A stretch of DNA of 64,000 nt from Pilaira anomala (GCA_025716855.1 JAIXMQ010000078.1:1-64000); one strand, 5' to 3'. Positions 12,536 to 25,939 are shown, counted from the first letter of the stretch. Notes: generated by a model from the sequence alone, not told the origin. Made by a program: numbers and translations.

Positions 12536-15500
12536 ATGAGTGATACTGCATCAGAAAGGGCAACGTTATTAGATCGTCGTAGAAGTGCTAATATTCCAAG
12601 AAATTATACAGAGGATAACTCAAATTTATCTATACCATTACCTTCTCCATACCGTGAATCACATTTCTCGTTTCCGGTACCAATCACATCAAATGAAGGC
12701 AAATTACACAATCGATTTAAATGGTTTAATAAACGTACAGGATCTTATGATGAAGACAGACAAGGTTTAGTGAAAGAAAATACTGGTATTAGAGTTTGGA
12801 GCGAATCCTATTCTAGTATAGGTAAAAAAAAAAAAAATTTATTTGTTTTTATATATATATATATTTTCTGACATATCTTTATAGATTGGATTCATGATCG
12901 AATTAAAGAAGGCGTTCGTAAAAGAAAATTTCGAGATATTCCAGGTATTCGAGGAGAATTGATGAAAGCAAGCGATGCATCACAAGCATGGATTTTAGTC
13001 ACTTTGATCGGTGTGGTGGTAGCTATCATTGCTTGGTTTATAGACGTTGTGCAAGAATGGATGTCTGACCTCAAACAAGGTTATTGTACAACCAATTGGA
13101 AATTGAATAGTAAATTCTGTTGCCAACAACAAGGTAAAAATTTCATACAAAAAATTACTATATAAAGTAATTAATTTAAACTTTTTTTTTTTTTTTTATA
13201 GAATCTTGCGATGCATGGAAAACTTGGCCAGAATTCTTTGAAGTGGAAGGAGAAAGTTCAAGTTATTATACTGCTATGTTTATGTATACTATGTTCGGTG
13301 TAAGTATTTTATGTATACATATCTTAATTTTTATTTCTAAAAAAAAACACCTTTTTTTTTTGTATAGTTGACATTTTCATTTATTGCTGCAGCTATGGTA
13401 AAATATACAGCAGAAAAGGTCACAGTGCGTTCTCCTAAACCCATGCCTTTTTCAAAATCACCTTCCATGGCCTCTGTTCAATACGATGGACACTCATTAA
13501 ATAATCAAAGACTTGGTGACTCCTCTACACCTTCCAAGTACGAGTCCATGGATCCTCCTCGGTACGAAACTAAATATGCATACTATAGTGCCGGTTCCGG
13601 TATACCTGAAGTCAAAGTTATCTTGGGTGGTTTTGTAATTAAAGGATTTTTGGGTATTAAGACGCTTATTGTCAAGAGTATCGGCATGGTAAAAAAAAAT
13701 TATAGAGTATAAGTAAAAAAGCATCTACTAAAAAAAAAAAAAAAAAAAAAAAAATTGTATATAGATCTTTTCTACTTCGGCCGGTTTAACTTGCGGAAAA
13801 GAAGGACCTTTTGTTCATTTGGCTTGTTCGGCAGGTAATATCGCTTGTCGATTGTTTCCTAAATTCAACAAGAATGAAAGTAAAAAAAGAGAGATATTAT
13901 CAGCAGCTGCTTCAGCAGGTGTTGCTGTTGCATTTGGTGCACCGATTGGTGGTGTCTTGTTTAGTTTAGAAGAAGTTAGTTATTATTTCCCAATGAAGAC
14001 CATGATTCGTAGTTACTGTTGTGCTATGGTGGCTGCAGTTGTTTTAAAGGTATATAAAAAAAAATCCAAGCAACTGATTATTACATTAGAGACTCACTTT
14101 TTTATAAATATAGATTACGGATCCTTTTGGAACAGGAAAAATTGTATTATTTCAAGTAGCTTATGATAAAGAATACCATTTATTCGAATTGGTTCCTTTA
14201 ATAATTTGTGGTGCACTTGCGGTAATTCATTTGGCATTACAAAAAAAAAAAAAAAAAGTTAAACTTATATCGTTATATTATATATATATATTTTTTTTAG
14301 GGATTCTTTGGTGCTTTCGTAACTTATTTTAATATCAAGTATCAACATTTAAGAAGAGCGAGTATCATTGGCAAATACCCAATTATAGAAGTTTTATGTA
14401 TCATGCTTTTCACTGCCCTGATCAGTTTTTGGAACCCATTTTCCAGGTAAAAAAAAAAAAAAAAAATGATAAAAATAGTTATTTTTATTAACTATCTCTA
14501 TCTCTATAGAATGGGCTTAAGTGAATTAGCTGCACATTTATTCTCTGAATGTTCTCCAACCAATGACAATGGTGGTCTTTGCGCGTAAGAATAAATAGAT
14601 GGAGAGAAAAAAAAAACGACAGAAAAATAAATGAAGCTAACCCTAATTTTTTTTTTAAAAAAAAAAAAATAGTCGTACAGTAGCAGAAATCCCCAACCTT
14701 CTTTATTTATTAATGACGACACTAGTGATTAAAATGGGACTTACGATGATCACATTTGGCTGTACAGTTCCTGGCGGAATCTTCTTACCTAGTTTGATTA
14801 TTGGAGCCATCACAGGAAGACTTATTGGTCTTATCATGCAGTATCTGACACTCACCTATACAGATGCATGGCCATTTACAGCATGTGCTCATGATTTTGC
14901 AACACGTGGAGAATGTGTGATTCCAGGTGTCTATGCTATTGTAGGAGCTGCTGCTGGTTTGGCTGGCGTTACAAGAACTACCAGTAAGTTTTTGATACAG
15001 ATGACACGTTTTCCTATTTATTTTTTTTTTAACTTATTTTTATAATTTATAGTTTCTTTGGTAGTCATCATGTTTGAATTAACTTATTCTTTAACTTATG
15101 CTTTGGTAAAATACAAACAAACAAAAACTTTATTTTATTTTATTTTCTATTTTCTAACAATTTTTTTTTTTTTTTTTTGCTTTAGCCAATTATGCTTTCA
15201 GTCATGGTAAAAAAAAAAAAAAAAAAAAAAAAAATTATTCATTTGATGTTGAATGACAACTTTATTTTATTTTTGTACTAATATCAGAAATTAGGTTGCA
15301 AAATGGGTAGCAGATGCTATGTTTGTAGAAGGTATTTATGATTTGTTAATCGAGCTCAAACAATATCCTTACTTGGAAGCAAGAAGAGAATATGTTCATA
15401 CAATGACTATCATGGAAATCACCGAATACTTGTCTACAATTGACGCAGATGAAACAATTACCATCAGTCGACTTAAACATAAATTATCCATTATTGGTGC

Positions 15501-15817
15501 CATGGGATATGCAGAAGATGGTGGATTTCCTATCCTCAGTGATGGAGATATCTTGGAAGGTTATATCGCTACAACCGAAGTAACACATGGTATGGAACAA
15601 CTAGAAAACACACTCAAGAACTCGATGAATGAACATGAAATCGATCAAGTTCCTTGTTACTTTAATCGTGTCACGAATTCAGATCCAGCTTTAAATCATG
15701 ATTTAAAGACTCCAGTTCGAAACTTATTATCTGCTCATGAAAATATTGAAGAACCTGTTGTCAAACAATCCTTGAATGATTTCACACCTTATATTGATCA
15801 CGTAACGTATAAAAAGA

Positions 15818-15856
<39 letters not shown>

Positions 15857-16040
15857 ACTTATTTTATTCTTTTAGGCACCTCTTACAATTAATCAAAATG
15901 CTTCTATGACGTTATTGATGGATATGTTTACTAAGTTAGGTGCCAGATACGTATGTGTAACACATTCGGATGGTAGATACCTTGGTATCATCCATAAAAG
16001 GCGATTATTGGCATACTTGAAAGAATTGGATGAAGAATAA
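12536..16040 (+). CDS. CLC-family voltage-gated chloride channel / Cl-/H+ exchanger
   Basis: Thirteen exons: 12536-12821, 12885-13133, 13202-13299, 13368-13688, 13765-14049, 14114-14221, 14301-14446, 14510-14584, 14673-14983, 15053-15105, 15186-15206, 15295-15801 and 15876-16040. They encode 874 residues with every phase consistent. The three CLC selectivity motifs are present: GSGIPEVK (287-294), GKEGPFVHL (from 329) and GGIFLP (557-562). The gating glutamate E331 is kept, as in exchanger-type CLCs. Many hydrophobic helices are followed by two CBS domains (about 680-735 and 825-872). The cytosolic N-terminus is about 120 residues and hydrophilic. Family members such as yeast Gef1 act in Golgi/endosome or vacuole ion balance; that location is inferred here. 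Exon 11 is only 21 nt. Four introns begin GT followed by an A run. Confidence 0.93.
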
Positions 16041-16597
16041 TATTTTTTTTTTTTTATTTTATTTCTGTAATATTTTCGTTTTTCTGTTTTTCTCTCTTCT
16101 TCTTTTTTTTTTAAAAAATAATACCTCCGTTACTCGAGAGTCCTAGCATCATTTGATAGGAGAGGAAATTTTATAACTACACTGTATAATTTAATAGATA
16201 GAGCTTACAATAAAAAATAATAATAAAGCTAATGCAAAACCTGTCCCTCTCATGAAAAGACTTTGAGTATACATAACCTAAGTTGAACTCTATTTTGATT
16301 GTGTTTAAAGATACATGTGGCAGAAAAGCAGCCACTGTAGATTTAGATCCTACTAGAATTTATTGAAAAATACGATAAATAAGAATAGAGCTCTCTCTCT
16401 CTCTCCCTCTCTCTCCCTCTCTCTCTTTCATACACACACACACACACACACAAACTCATAAAAGTGGCCGCTTACCTAAAGTGGTACTTTATAAATATAA
16501 AATAAATAAAGGAGTGATACTTTTTGTAGATTAGAAAAATTGGACAATTGGGTTTTGATAGTAACACTAACCACAACTAGTACCATAAAATTATAAA
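16041..16597. other. 3' flank of the CLC gene with CT/CA microsatellites
   Basis: No gene is seen. A compound (CT)n-(CA)n microsatellite spans about 16391-16452. AATAAA-like signals lie near 16208-16226, and AT-rich sequence continues to the foldback element. Confidence 0.5.
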
Positions 16598-16788
16598 TTA
16601 GTACTGGAAACTTTATCATCCACCCATTTTTTTCCCCCACATCATCCAGCTTTTTTTTTTAAAGAATAAATAGAACGAGCCCTTCTGAAACAGTTATTGT
16701 GTTATGGTATCAAATTCCCTACGCTATGCTATGTGTTTTACTGACCTTCATTCATCTTTCTGATAAAGAAGAAAGAGGTACAACAGGC

Positions 16789-16823
<35 letters not shown>

Positions 16824-19002
16824 ATACAGCGGAAAAACATTTCAGCCAATCAACTCCTCTAAAAAAGGCAAAAAAGTATATTTTTGGGCAAAAATCAGCC
16901 AGTCCCCCCCTTGGTATTTTTTCAAAAATTAGAATTGCAGATATATCTTGGCATTGAAAAGGTTTTAAAACTTGGCTTTTTAAGAATATATGTAGAATTT
17001 TACGCTCGTTTTAACAATGCAAAAAGCAAAGTAAAATAGTAACAAATATTTATAGGTATTATGAAAAAACGATATACAGTTGTTGTTAGGGCAAGTATAT
17101 TTTCTACATAAAAAATAGTAATTATAAATCAATAGAAAGATGCGCCTTTAAATTATGCATCGATTGTATATTGTATTGTATAATTGAATAGGTGAAATTA
17201 AAGACTTTAATTTGAAAAGAAAGAAATTTGGACCCAAATCTCAATTTTTAGGTCCAAAAACAGGAAAAAAACCAAATCAGGATGCAGACATATTTTGTTA
17301 GGCAATGTTATATTCCAAAGATGTAGAATTTAAAAACTAAGATTTCCATGCATTTAGATTTACCATCTTATATATAAAAAATATACATGTCCTAATAGAA
17401 GCTGTGCTTTTTCGCAATGACTATTAAACTTTATAATTATGTTACTTTTATTTTTACACCATTCGAAAGGGCGTTAAATTCTACCTTAGACATCAATAAA
17501 AAGCTAAACTTTAAAACCATTTAAATACAAAGATATATCTGCATTTCTAATTTTTATTTTTTTTTAAGCTGTGAAAAAAATTCCATTTTTTAGAAAAATT
17601 TGCTAGTCCCCCCCTATGGATTTTTTCAAAAATCAGAAAGGTAGATATATCTTTACATTAAAAAGGGTTTGATGCTTGTTCTTTTAACGGTAAATACAGA
17701 ATTTTGCACTCTTTCGAATGATGCAAAAATCAAAATAAAATAATTACAAATATTAATGGTTATTATGAAAAAACGATATACAGTTTTTGTTAGGGCAAGT
17801 ATATTTTGCACATCTAATTATATATTTTTAAAAATACAGAAAAATGCGCCTTCAAATTCTGCACTTTCTGTATATCATATTGTTTAATGAAATAGTTAAT
17901 TTAGAGGGACTTCACTTTAACAAGAAGGTATTTTTTGTCAAAATTTTGATTTCTGGGACTGAAAAACGAGGTGTATATAGACCATGCTACATGCACTCTC
18001 CATTTGTAGTGCATGTAAGGAAAACAGTTTTTATTAGAGAAAGTATATTTTTTACATATAAAAAAATATATCTTTGTATACAATCATCTACCCATATAAA
18101 TTTAAAATTTTCTGGATATAGCATTATATAATAAAATAGTTAATATTAAAGGACTTTACTTTGACTTGAAACTTTTCCACGGCCTAAATATGTGGTGTCT
18201 GTAGTTACTAAAGTGGTGTGTGTAGTTTATATGAGGCGCGCTTATTTTAGGGGAGAAAAACAAACGGGGTGTCCATAGGACTTTAACGTTACACACCCTA
18301 TGAAAATAAACTAGAGGCACTACAAATCCTATGGACGCCCGTTTTTTACCCCTAAAATGGAAAAAAAAATCGAGATGTGGACAAAATTTTCTTTCTTGTC
18401 AAATTAAAGTCATCCTAAATCAATTATTATAATATACAATATGTTACACAGTCAATGCAGGATCTAAAGACGCATTTTTTTCTGAATTTGGATTCTTAAC
18501 TTTAGATATGATAAATATATTTGCCCTAACAAAAACCGTAATTCGACTTTCTCACAATTATCACTAATCTTTATAATTACTCTACTTTGATTTTTACGCC
18601 ATTCAGAAGAGCGTCAAATTCTATATTAGAAACTATTCAATAGCTTTCGTCCAAAATCTTTAATCCCAAGATATATCCACATTTAAAACTTTTGAAAAAA
18701 TCCAAAGGTCGGGACTGGCTGATTTTTCCGAAAATATATTTTTTTACTTTTTTAGATGATTTGATTGGCTGAGTACTTTTCCCGCTATAAAAAAAAACCT
18801 TGGATATGGTATCAAATTTTTCTTTTTCTTTATCAAAAAGAATAACTAAGGTCAGTAAACAAGTAACATAGCGTAAGGGTTTTGCTATGATAGTGCAGTA
18901 GTGACCTCAAAAGGGTACGCTTATTTTTTTAAAAAAAAAAACTGGACGATATGGAGAAAAAAATGAGTGGATAATGTTTAATATTTCTAGTCAAGTACTT
19001 AT
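16598..19002. mobile_element. 2.4-kb nested inverted-repeat (foldback/MITE-like) element, copy 1
   Basis: The outer arms are inverted copies. The left arm (about 16598-16800) contains TACGCTATGCTATGTG and TTTACTGACCTTCATTCA. The right arm (about 18825-19002) contains AAGGTCAGTAAACAAGTAAC and CATAGCGTAAGGG. Outside these, the arms stay related (left 16615-16675, right 18925-18985). Inside, one module of about 350 bp occurs four times in alternating orientation: forward about 16880-17240, reverse about 17391-17560, forward about 17590-17945, reverse about 18470-18730. Shared markers are GATATATC, TTAGGGCAAGTATATTT and an A-rich block. No coding capacity is credible. This fits a non-autonomous element that has fused or nested with a second copy. 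Confidence 0.7.
18244..18358. repeat. Internal inverted repeat (hairpin) within the foldback element
   Basis: The arms 18244-18280 and 18327-18358 are near complements (TTTTAGGGGAGAAAAACAAA on the left, its diverged complement on the right; the block GTCCATAGGA pairs with TCCTATGGAC). The loop is about 46 bp. A 2-copy direct repeat of GTGGTGTNTGTAGTT lies just upstream (18191-18230). Confidence 0.65.
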
Positions 19003-21748
19003 GTTAATGATTCAAGAGTTATAAATAATAACTGAGGATAAAGCCCTGGGAGAAAAATCAAGAGGTAATTGCTGACTAGACGGAATTTTATTATCCTCTG
19101 AAAGGCTAGAACTTTTGTCTAGAACCACTTGGCTTACTCAACGACATACTGTTTATATAAGTAGTATTGAGAGTGATGATGACGACGAAGGAATAACAAT
19201 AACAAAAACAATGACAATGGCCAACTTGAAGATTTGTTTGGGATCTTTTTCTTTTCAAAGTATGACGGAAGGGTTAAGGAAGGAACTGGTATCATATTTA
19301 TATATGTATATACTCTATTTACTGTTACAAAACCTACTAAGAAATAGTGGCCTGAAATCGGGAATTGACCTTAAATGGAGCGATCATACATAGAACGACT
19401 CTCCCATCATTTGAAAACGCCCTATCTTCATCATCAATTCGCATTTTTTTTATTAAAAACAAAAGCTTATAATTACCGCGAACAGTTTATTAGATCGTGA
19501 AATAAATCTGGAATACAGTGTGCATGATAAACAAACATAATAGCTTTTTTACAATAGTTACTGTTTTTATGATTCCACGTGAAGCAAACGTTTATAATAT
19601 AGCTAACAAGAAAATTATATCCTTCGTTTTCACCACATTAAATTATCCTCTTCTCTTTTTTTTAAAAAATTTATTAGCATCAAGAGGAAACCTACTGTAT
19701 ATGATGATACACTGGATAAATCTGCATAAAAAACTTTGAGTGAAACACTTCTGTAACAATAATCTTTTCTTGATATCATCTCCGAATTGTAAACAAAAAC
19801 ACATTGTACGACAATGCAAAAAAAAAGGACAATCAGATTTTTCTCCAATCGTGACGTAAAGTTTGCAAATATTAAAATGGCACCAACATTGAAGAAAATC
19901 ATAAATCTGCAGGATTTTTACAGGTACTTCATTTAGCAAGACATGTTTACAATAAATACGATATTATACCATTCAAGTTAGTCATCCTATTTTTTTTTTC
20001 TTTTATTTCCAAATTAAACATGAAATGCGTCTTTTTTCATTTCTCTCCTCAAAATCTATCAAAACAAAATAAGAGAGAGATTAAAAGATAGATTGTATAA
20101 TTTTTAAGGTGCTCATACCATATGCTTATTGGTAAGGTACATACAATGCAATTTGATTACAAAAGGAAAAAACAGGACACTTTTTTACAAACATCATGTA
20201 TTTTGTAACCAGGTACTTCAAAAATGACATAATAGTAATTTGTATCCCAACTTTCGGTTACTATTATGTTCTTAATATTTGAATGACGATAATAGGTTAT
20301 TTCTTTTTAAGTAGAGAATATTATGTGTTAAAATATGTTCAAAATTATGTTGGAAATGGTAAAAATAATTTCACTGAACCATAAGCTTTACAAAGGAGAT
20401 TATGTATATCGGCGATAACAAACTGATTGATTTTTAGAAGCTATATCTATTCAAGTAAAAGGTACAAGGATTAGCAATAGCTGGGATAAATTTGGTGCTC
20501 AAAACTAAAAGAATAAGAAAGCCGATTGTTTTAAAAATTAATGAAATATTTGTACATGAATTATTAGCATGAGACTATTGTTCTTTTTATTAAAAGCACT
20601 GTTAATGTATCACGACCGAGACTTTCTCTCATTTTTATCATGCTTTAATTAAATGAGTTGCGTATTTAAACATTTGGGGAAAATATCAATAGAATGCTGA
20701 ATTACTTTTCATATATACATGCACAGGCACATCATTGCATGTCTCACTGATTCTTGTAGTTATTCAAATTTTTCTATCACTAAACTTACTATGTTTTAAC
20801 CATAATGTCTGATTATTGATTGAAAGGATATATTCAATAAGATTTAATTCAGGTGAGTGAAATGCAGGGACTTATCAAAAAACAGATCGATAGTTCCAAT
20901 TAACTAGCGACTAACTTGTCAGTTTTTTTTTTTTTTCTTTCCAAAAGTATGGAATATAAGGCGTTATTTATAATATTTGGTAAATAATTTTAAGATATTT
21001 ACCTAAATCGAACTAAACTCTATAGAACTTGATTTTTTTTTTCTTCCCCTTTTTTTACGTGGTAGTTTTTTTTTACCAAGTATTCTGGTGTCACTTGATT
21101 TAATACCCAAAAAGTATGGGTTTGTGCACAAGATATCCTATTTGAAGCAATACCGTAGTACACAAAAAGAGTTTCCAATTTATTTATAGATGTAGTAAAC
21201 AACACTGATTAGCCAATTAAATAGAGGGTGGATCGAAACATCTGCGGTGGGACCTCTTTTTTTTTACGCATTGTAAAGGAACGAAAAATTAAAAAAAGTA
21301 AGCGTAATTACCTTAAAGAGTATTTACTTCGGATGATATCTTCCGTATCAAAAAGGTCATTTTTTCTTAATTTTTTTTTTATATACTATCCATTATTATT
21401 ATTTTTTTATTTAGAATTGAAATTCTTTGCTAAATAGCCGCATCGTTTTCATAATAATAATAAAAAATCCAGGGCTGATATAAGGAGTCATTTTTTTATT
21501 ATATTTTTGGGTATATTGACAAAACAAACAAGAAAAGTTGTCAGTTTTATCATTCGCTTTAAATAATAAACATCTTAAGTTACACACCCTTACATATAAA
21601 TACAGGAAAAAACCAGATGACGCACAATGAAGGAGAGTGCTGTGCCTATAAAGTGTGAGGAATATTCTTACATGCATTTATTCATTCCTTTTTTCTCTTC
21701 TCTCTTCTCTCTTTTGTTTTTTTTATTTTTATCACTTTATATACACCA
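19003..21748. other. AT-rich region with possible gene relics
   Basis: No intact gene is seen. A plus-strand piece at about 19115-19290 has protein-like composition (VYISSIESDDDDEG, then a lysine-containing stretch ending LRKEL before a GT). Reading continues weakly to 19393. A minus-strand piece at 21020-21205 is similar in quality. These may be exon relics. Neither could be extended to a gene, and no family was recognised. Confidence 0.35.
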
Positions 21749-23938
21749 ATGGCATCAAACAGTAATAATATACCTTTAATACAACAATTAATTCATTATT
21801 CACGGAACGTATTCGTCAAAATGATCAGTAGCAATGGTAACAATAAGCGACTATTTCATGGCCATAGCAGTATACAGCAATTAGCCACTAGTAATAATTT
21901 AATTTATCAAGCAGAAAACTACTTGTTTGGTAGAAATGGATACCATCGAGACACAAAATTATCAGTACAATTATTGAGAAAAGCAGCAGTTCATTACCAT
22001 AATAAAAGCGCCTTCGCTATACTTGGATTCTGTTACGAGTTTGGATTTGGCGTTTTAAATCATTTTAGCTCAGCAGAGAAATACTACCTGCTGGCTTTAC
22101 CTTCCGATTTAGATAGTGATATGGATGAAAGAGTGTTGTTTGCAATCTCAAGATTAGCCTTTTTAAGAAAATATGGTAGACCAGGAGTGTATATCGATAG
22201 AATTGAGGCTCAGAAATGGGAAGCGATCGTAGAAAAAGGCAGTTCAAAATCGATTGCATGGATTCAACGTGCAGCAACCCAAGATAAATGTTCTGCTAGT
22301 CAGTACTGCTTGGGTGTATTCTATCATGATGGTCTTACAGTGAAAAAGGATGAAAAGACTGCGTTTGAATGGTATAAACTAAGTGCCGATCAAGGTAACT
22401 GTAGAGGACAAGGCATACTTGGTTACTGCTACGGTGAAGGATTTGGTGTAGAAAAAGATGAGGCGGAAGCTATGCGTTGGTACCGTCTAGCTGCATCTCA
22501 GGGGGAAACTGTTGCTATTTATAATATCGGCTATTGTTTTGAAGATGGCATCGGGGTCGAAAAAGATGTGTTTGAGGCTGTTAAATGGTATACTTTAGCT
22601 GCGGAACAAGGGAATGCTTTTGCTCAGAATAGTCTTGGATATTGTTATGAAGATGGAATTGGTGTTGAAGAAGATCCTATTATGGCTGCTAGGTGGTATA
22701 AATTATCTGCAGACCAAGGATATCCCTGGGCACAATGGTAAGTTTATTTTTATAATTAGATTTTTTTATACATAAAAAAAAGTATGCCCCTAATATATAA
22801 ATTATTGTAGTAACCTGGGTTACTGCTATCAAAATGGTATTGGTGTAATCAAAGATACTGGTATCAGTGTTGAATGGTATAAAAAAGCAGCTATTCAAGG
22901 ACATGCAAGAGCTCAACATAATTTAGGATTCTGTTACCAGAATGGTATCGGTATTGAGAAGAACGAAGTAGAAGCTATGAAATGGTTTCAACAAAGTTGT
23001 GAATTAGGCAATATATTTGCGTTTCATTCACTTGGTTATTGTTTCCAGAATGGCGTGGGAGTTCCAGTCAATGAAAGAGAAGCAGTTTACTGGTACATGT
23101 TAAGTGCAGAACATCATCACGCCCCAGCTGAATTATCACTCGGCTACTGTTACAGAAACGGGATTGGTGTTGAAAAAAATGAACGCGAAGCAAGTAAATG
23201 GTTTCGACGTAGTGCCGAACAAGGAAATGCAGTTGCTCAAAATTCATTGGGTTTCTGTTATGAAGAAGGTATTGGAGTTACTAAAAGTCCTAAAAAGGCA
23301 GCATACTGGTATATGCAAGCAGCACGTCAAAATAATGCTTGGGCCCAGTAAGTTTTCATTTTGACCATAAAGTAAATAAATACTTTGACACTAACATCTT
23401 TTTTTTTATAATTAGAACAAATCTTGGATTTTGTTATGCAAATGGATTAGGTGTAAAGCAAAATCCTGTAAAAGCAGTCTACTGGTATAGAAAAGCAAGC
23501 CAACAAAATCATGCTCGAGCACAAGATAAATTAGCTATTCATTTACAAAATGGAACTGGAGTAGGACAGAATTTAGAATTAGCATTTACCTTCTTTGAAC
23601 GAGCAGCAGAACAAAATCATGTAGCAGCTCAATATCATTTAGCAAACTGTTTTGAAAAGGGACTAGGTTGTCCTGTTGATCTTGGAAAAGCAACTATTTG
23701 GTTTGAACGTGCAGCTATGGGTAATAGATAAAAAACTATTTAAATTTGTATTTGTTTTACTTACTTACTTTTTTTTTATAATATAGCTGGTTGTCGAAGC
23801 TCGCATGAAAGATTAAGAAGATTACTTGTTAGAGTTTGTCTTTTATCACCTAATTCATTACCTTCAGTTACTACAATGAGTGAACACGATTTACTTTCAA
23901 ACGGTTTTATCAAGGGTCATAGTGCTGCGGCTGCTTAA
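21749..23938 (+). CDS. Sel1-like repeat (SLR/TPR-like) protein
   Basis: Four exons, 21749-22737, 22811-23347, 23416-23720 and 23787-23938, give 660 residues. From about residue 85 onward the protein is an array of roughly 13 Sel1-like repeats of 36 residues. The typical unit is LGYCYxxGxGVxKDxxEAxxWYxxAAxQG, so the array is very regular. Introns fall inside repeats (AWAQ/C-NLGYC and AWAQ/T-NLGFC), and reading continues with perfect repeat register across them. SLR proteins are scaffolds; fungal examples include chitin synthase activators (Skt5/Chs4) and ER-associated degradation factors. No transmembrane segment, signal peptide or C-terminal prenylation box is visible, so a soluble scaffold is the safest call and a Chs4-like role is only a possibility. 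The last ~45 residues are serine/leucine-rich and end HSAAAA. Confidence 0.9.
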
Positions 23939-24332
23939 ATCACCACAAAATTATACTACTACTAATCATCTAATTTTAACGTCCAAACACTATAATAACA
24001 AATAAAATTACTTATGAAACGTTTGTTCGTTGTTCTTGTGGTTTCCGCGTGAGTTTAAAGCGTTACACATTTATTTATTTTGTTTTAAAGTAATACCGAT
24101 TTGCGGCTTTAAATATAACCTGTTTACTTTTAGTTATCAGATTTTTAATTGGATTTGCAAATTAATGAATAAATGATACATGGATATACAGAAAAAGTAA
24201 AGCTGATAAACTATTAGATTCTTTATTTATAATATTTTATTTCTATTCTCATTGATGATGCATTTTATTAATTGTATATACTTTTACTATATATGAAATA
24301 CAAATAGGAAGTCGAAAGTTTAAATACAATTT

Positions 24333-24420
24333 GTTTCTATAGTTATTATAATTCGTTTCCATAGTTATTATAATTTTTTTCCATAGTTATTACAACCTGT
24401 TTTCATAGTTATTATGATCC
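24333..24420. repeat. 22-bp tandem repeat, 4 copies
   Basis: Units start at 24333, 24355, 24377 and 24399, each 22 bp. The core TTCCATAGTTATTATAAT has 1-4 differences per unit. The period is exact. Confidence 0.85.
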
Positions 24421-24463
24421 CTCATTTAAATAATACAATTAACTTGAAACAGCCACGTGTTGT

Positions 24464-24543
24464 AATTTGAAATAAATGAATAGCTCTGTTCAATGATCAA
24501 AGATGATTTGAAATAAATGAATAGTTTGTTCAATAATCAAAGA
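24464..24543. repeat. Direct repeat, 2 copies of about 38-40 bp
   Basis: Copies begin at 24464 and 24506 with ATTTGAAATAAATGAATAG, followed by TGTTCAATRATCAAAGA. The second copy lacks 2 bp. Confidence 0.75.
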
Positions 24544-25229
24544 CGTTCGGACAATGATCAGAAGGGAAAAACAAAAAAAGAACGATTCTCATTTAAGTGT
24601 AAAGGCTTATAAGTTTAGCCCAATCATATTGTATAATTTCTTAAAATTCAAGTTCCACTTTGCCGGAAGGCAATTCCTGCTTGGGTAAAAGCAATTGAGA
24701 ATTGAACAAAGCTGAGATTCCTTCCTTTATTTTTCACGTACGTATTATTTGATATATAGAGTGTATAAAAAAAAGACATGAAAGATACAGTAATGAAAAC
24801 ATTACGACAAAAACAAAGACAATAGATGGATGGAGGATGATGGATAACTCAATTCATATTGATGAGTTCCTAGACCAATATCCCTAATTTAGAATGTCAT
24901 ATCATTTACATCCATCAATCATCCATCAATACAGCTACATATCGCATCCATCTAGCTAAAATGTTATATCATCTATTGTATCTATTCATGTCTTTTTGGG
25001 AAAAGAGAAGAGAAAAAAATATGGCGCGAAATTCTTCAAGAACGATGTTACTAACAATAACTTTTTTCTATATATTTTATTTCATAACAACTCTATTTCA
25101 ATTCAACATTTTCAATTCACATTTATTCAACTATTTTTTTTTGTTTCACCTTGCAACTATAAAACCAATTCAACTTTTTTATTACAATTTATCAACTTCT
25201 TTCGATTCACTTTAAATTAAATAGTCAAG

Positions 25230-25939
25230 ATGGCTTCCAACAAGATTGTTAAGCAAGCTGGTGCCCCAGCTGCTGATGAGTTCGAACTCTCTGTCGCCCA
25301 GGCTCTCATCGATTTAGAGTCTAGCGTTCCCGACTTGAAGTCTCTCCGTGGTCTCTACATCACCAGCGCCAAGGAGGTAAAAAAATAATAATAGTAGTAG
25401 AAAACAAAAATACGATATAGAAATTAACATAACTTTTATTAGGTTGAGCTCGGTGCCGGTAAGAAGGCTATCGTTATTTTCGTTCCCGTTCCTTTGGCCA
25501 AGAGCTTCCACAAGATCCAACAAAGGTAATAAAAAGAGGGGATATAAAAAAAAATGTCAAGATAAACTGACAAGTGAATTTAAAACATAGACTTACTCGT
25601 GAACTCGAAAAGAAGTTCTCTGACCGTCATGTTGTCTTCGTTGCTCAACGTCGTATCTTACCCGTTCCTACTCGTCGTAACACTGGTAAGCAACCCCGTC
25701 CCAGATCTCGTACCTTGACTGCTGTCCACGATGCTATCTTGGATGATCTCGTCTTCCCTACCGAAATCGTCGGTAAGAGACTCCGTCAAAAGGTTGATGG
25801 TTCCAAGACCCTCAAGGTTTTCCTTGATGCTAAGGATGCCACTTCTCTTGAATATAAGGTTGACTCTTTCTCTGCCATCTACAAGAAGCTTACTGGCAAG
25901 GAAGTCACCTTCGAATTCCCTGCTGCTGTCGAGTTCTAA
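25230..25939 (+). CDS. RPS7: 40S ribosomal protein eS7
   Basis: Three exons, 25230-25376, 25443-25525 and 25591-25939, encode 192 residues, close to the usual ~190-194. The sequence carries family blocks such as [20 protein letters not shown], the basic stretch [20 protein letters not shown] and [18 protein letters not shown]. It is a small-subunit protein that acts in 40S assembly and translation. Codon use is strongly biased (GGT, AAG, GTC/GTT, CTC) compared with the A/T-rich codons of neighbours, as expected for high expression. The A of the ATG is at 25230, preceded by AGTCAAG. It is convergent with the AGMO-like gene 215 bp downstream. Confidence 0.97.

Larger units (their letters stand above)
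23939..25229. other. Intergenic region upstream of eS7
   Basis: No gene is seen. It contains a four-unit tandem repeat (24333-24420), a two-unit direct repeat (24464-24543) and ATCCATCA-type short repeats near 24900-24950. The open frames just upstream of eS7 (24961-25215) are AT-rich, lack motifs and probably belong to the promoter and leader. Confidence 0.5.

Noticed and set aside
17844..18131. 95-residue open frame inside the large foldback element
   Set aside because: The same DNA recurs as a non-coding module in other copies and orientations with stops, so coding is not supported.
20820..20900. Possible Tc1-type transposase fragment (KCRDLSK reading)
   Set aside because: Only a few residues fit and stops follow at once; the match is too short to support a call.
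22065..22277. Minus-strand frame inside the Sel1-repeat gene
   Set aside because: It lies opposite a clearly coding repeat array.
24333..24420. CRISPR-like regular spacing of a 22-bp repeat
   Set aside because: The units are directly adjacent with no spacers, so it is a simple tandem repeat in a eukaryotic genome.
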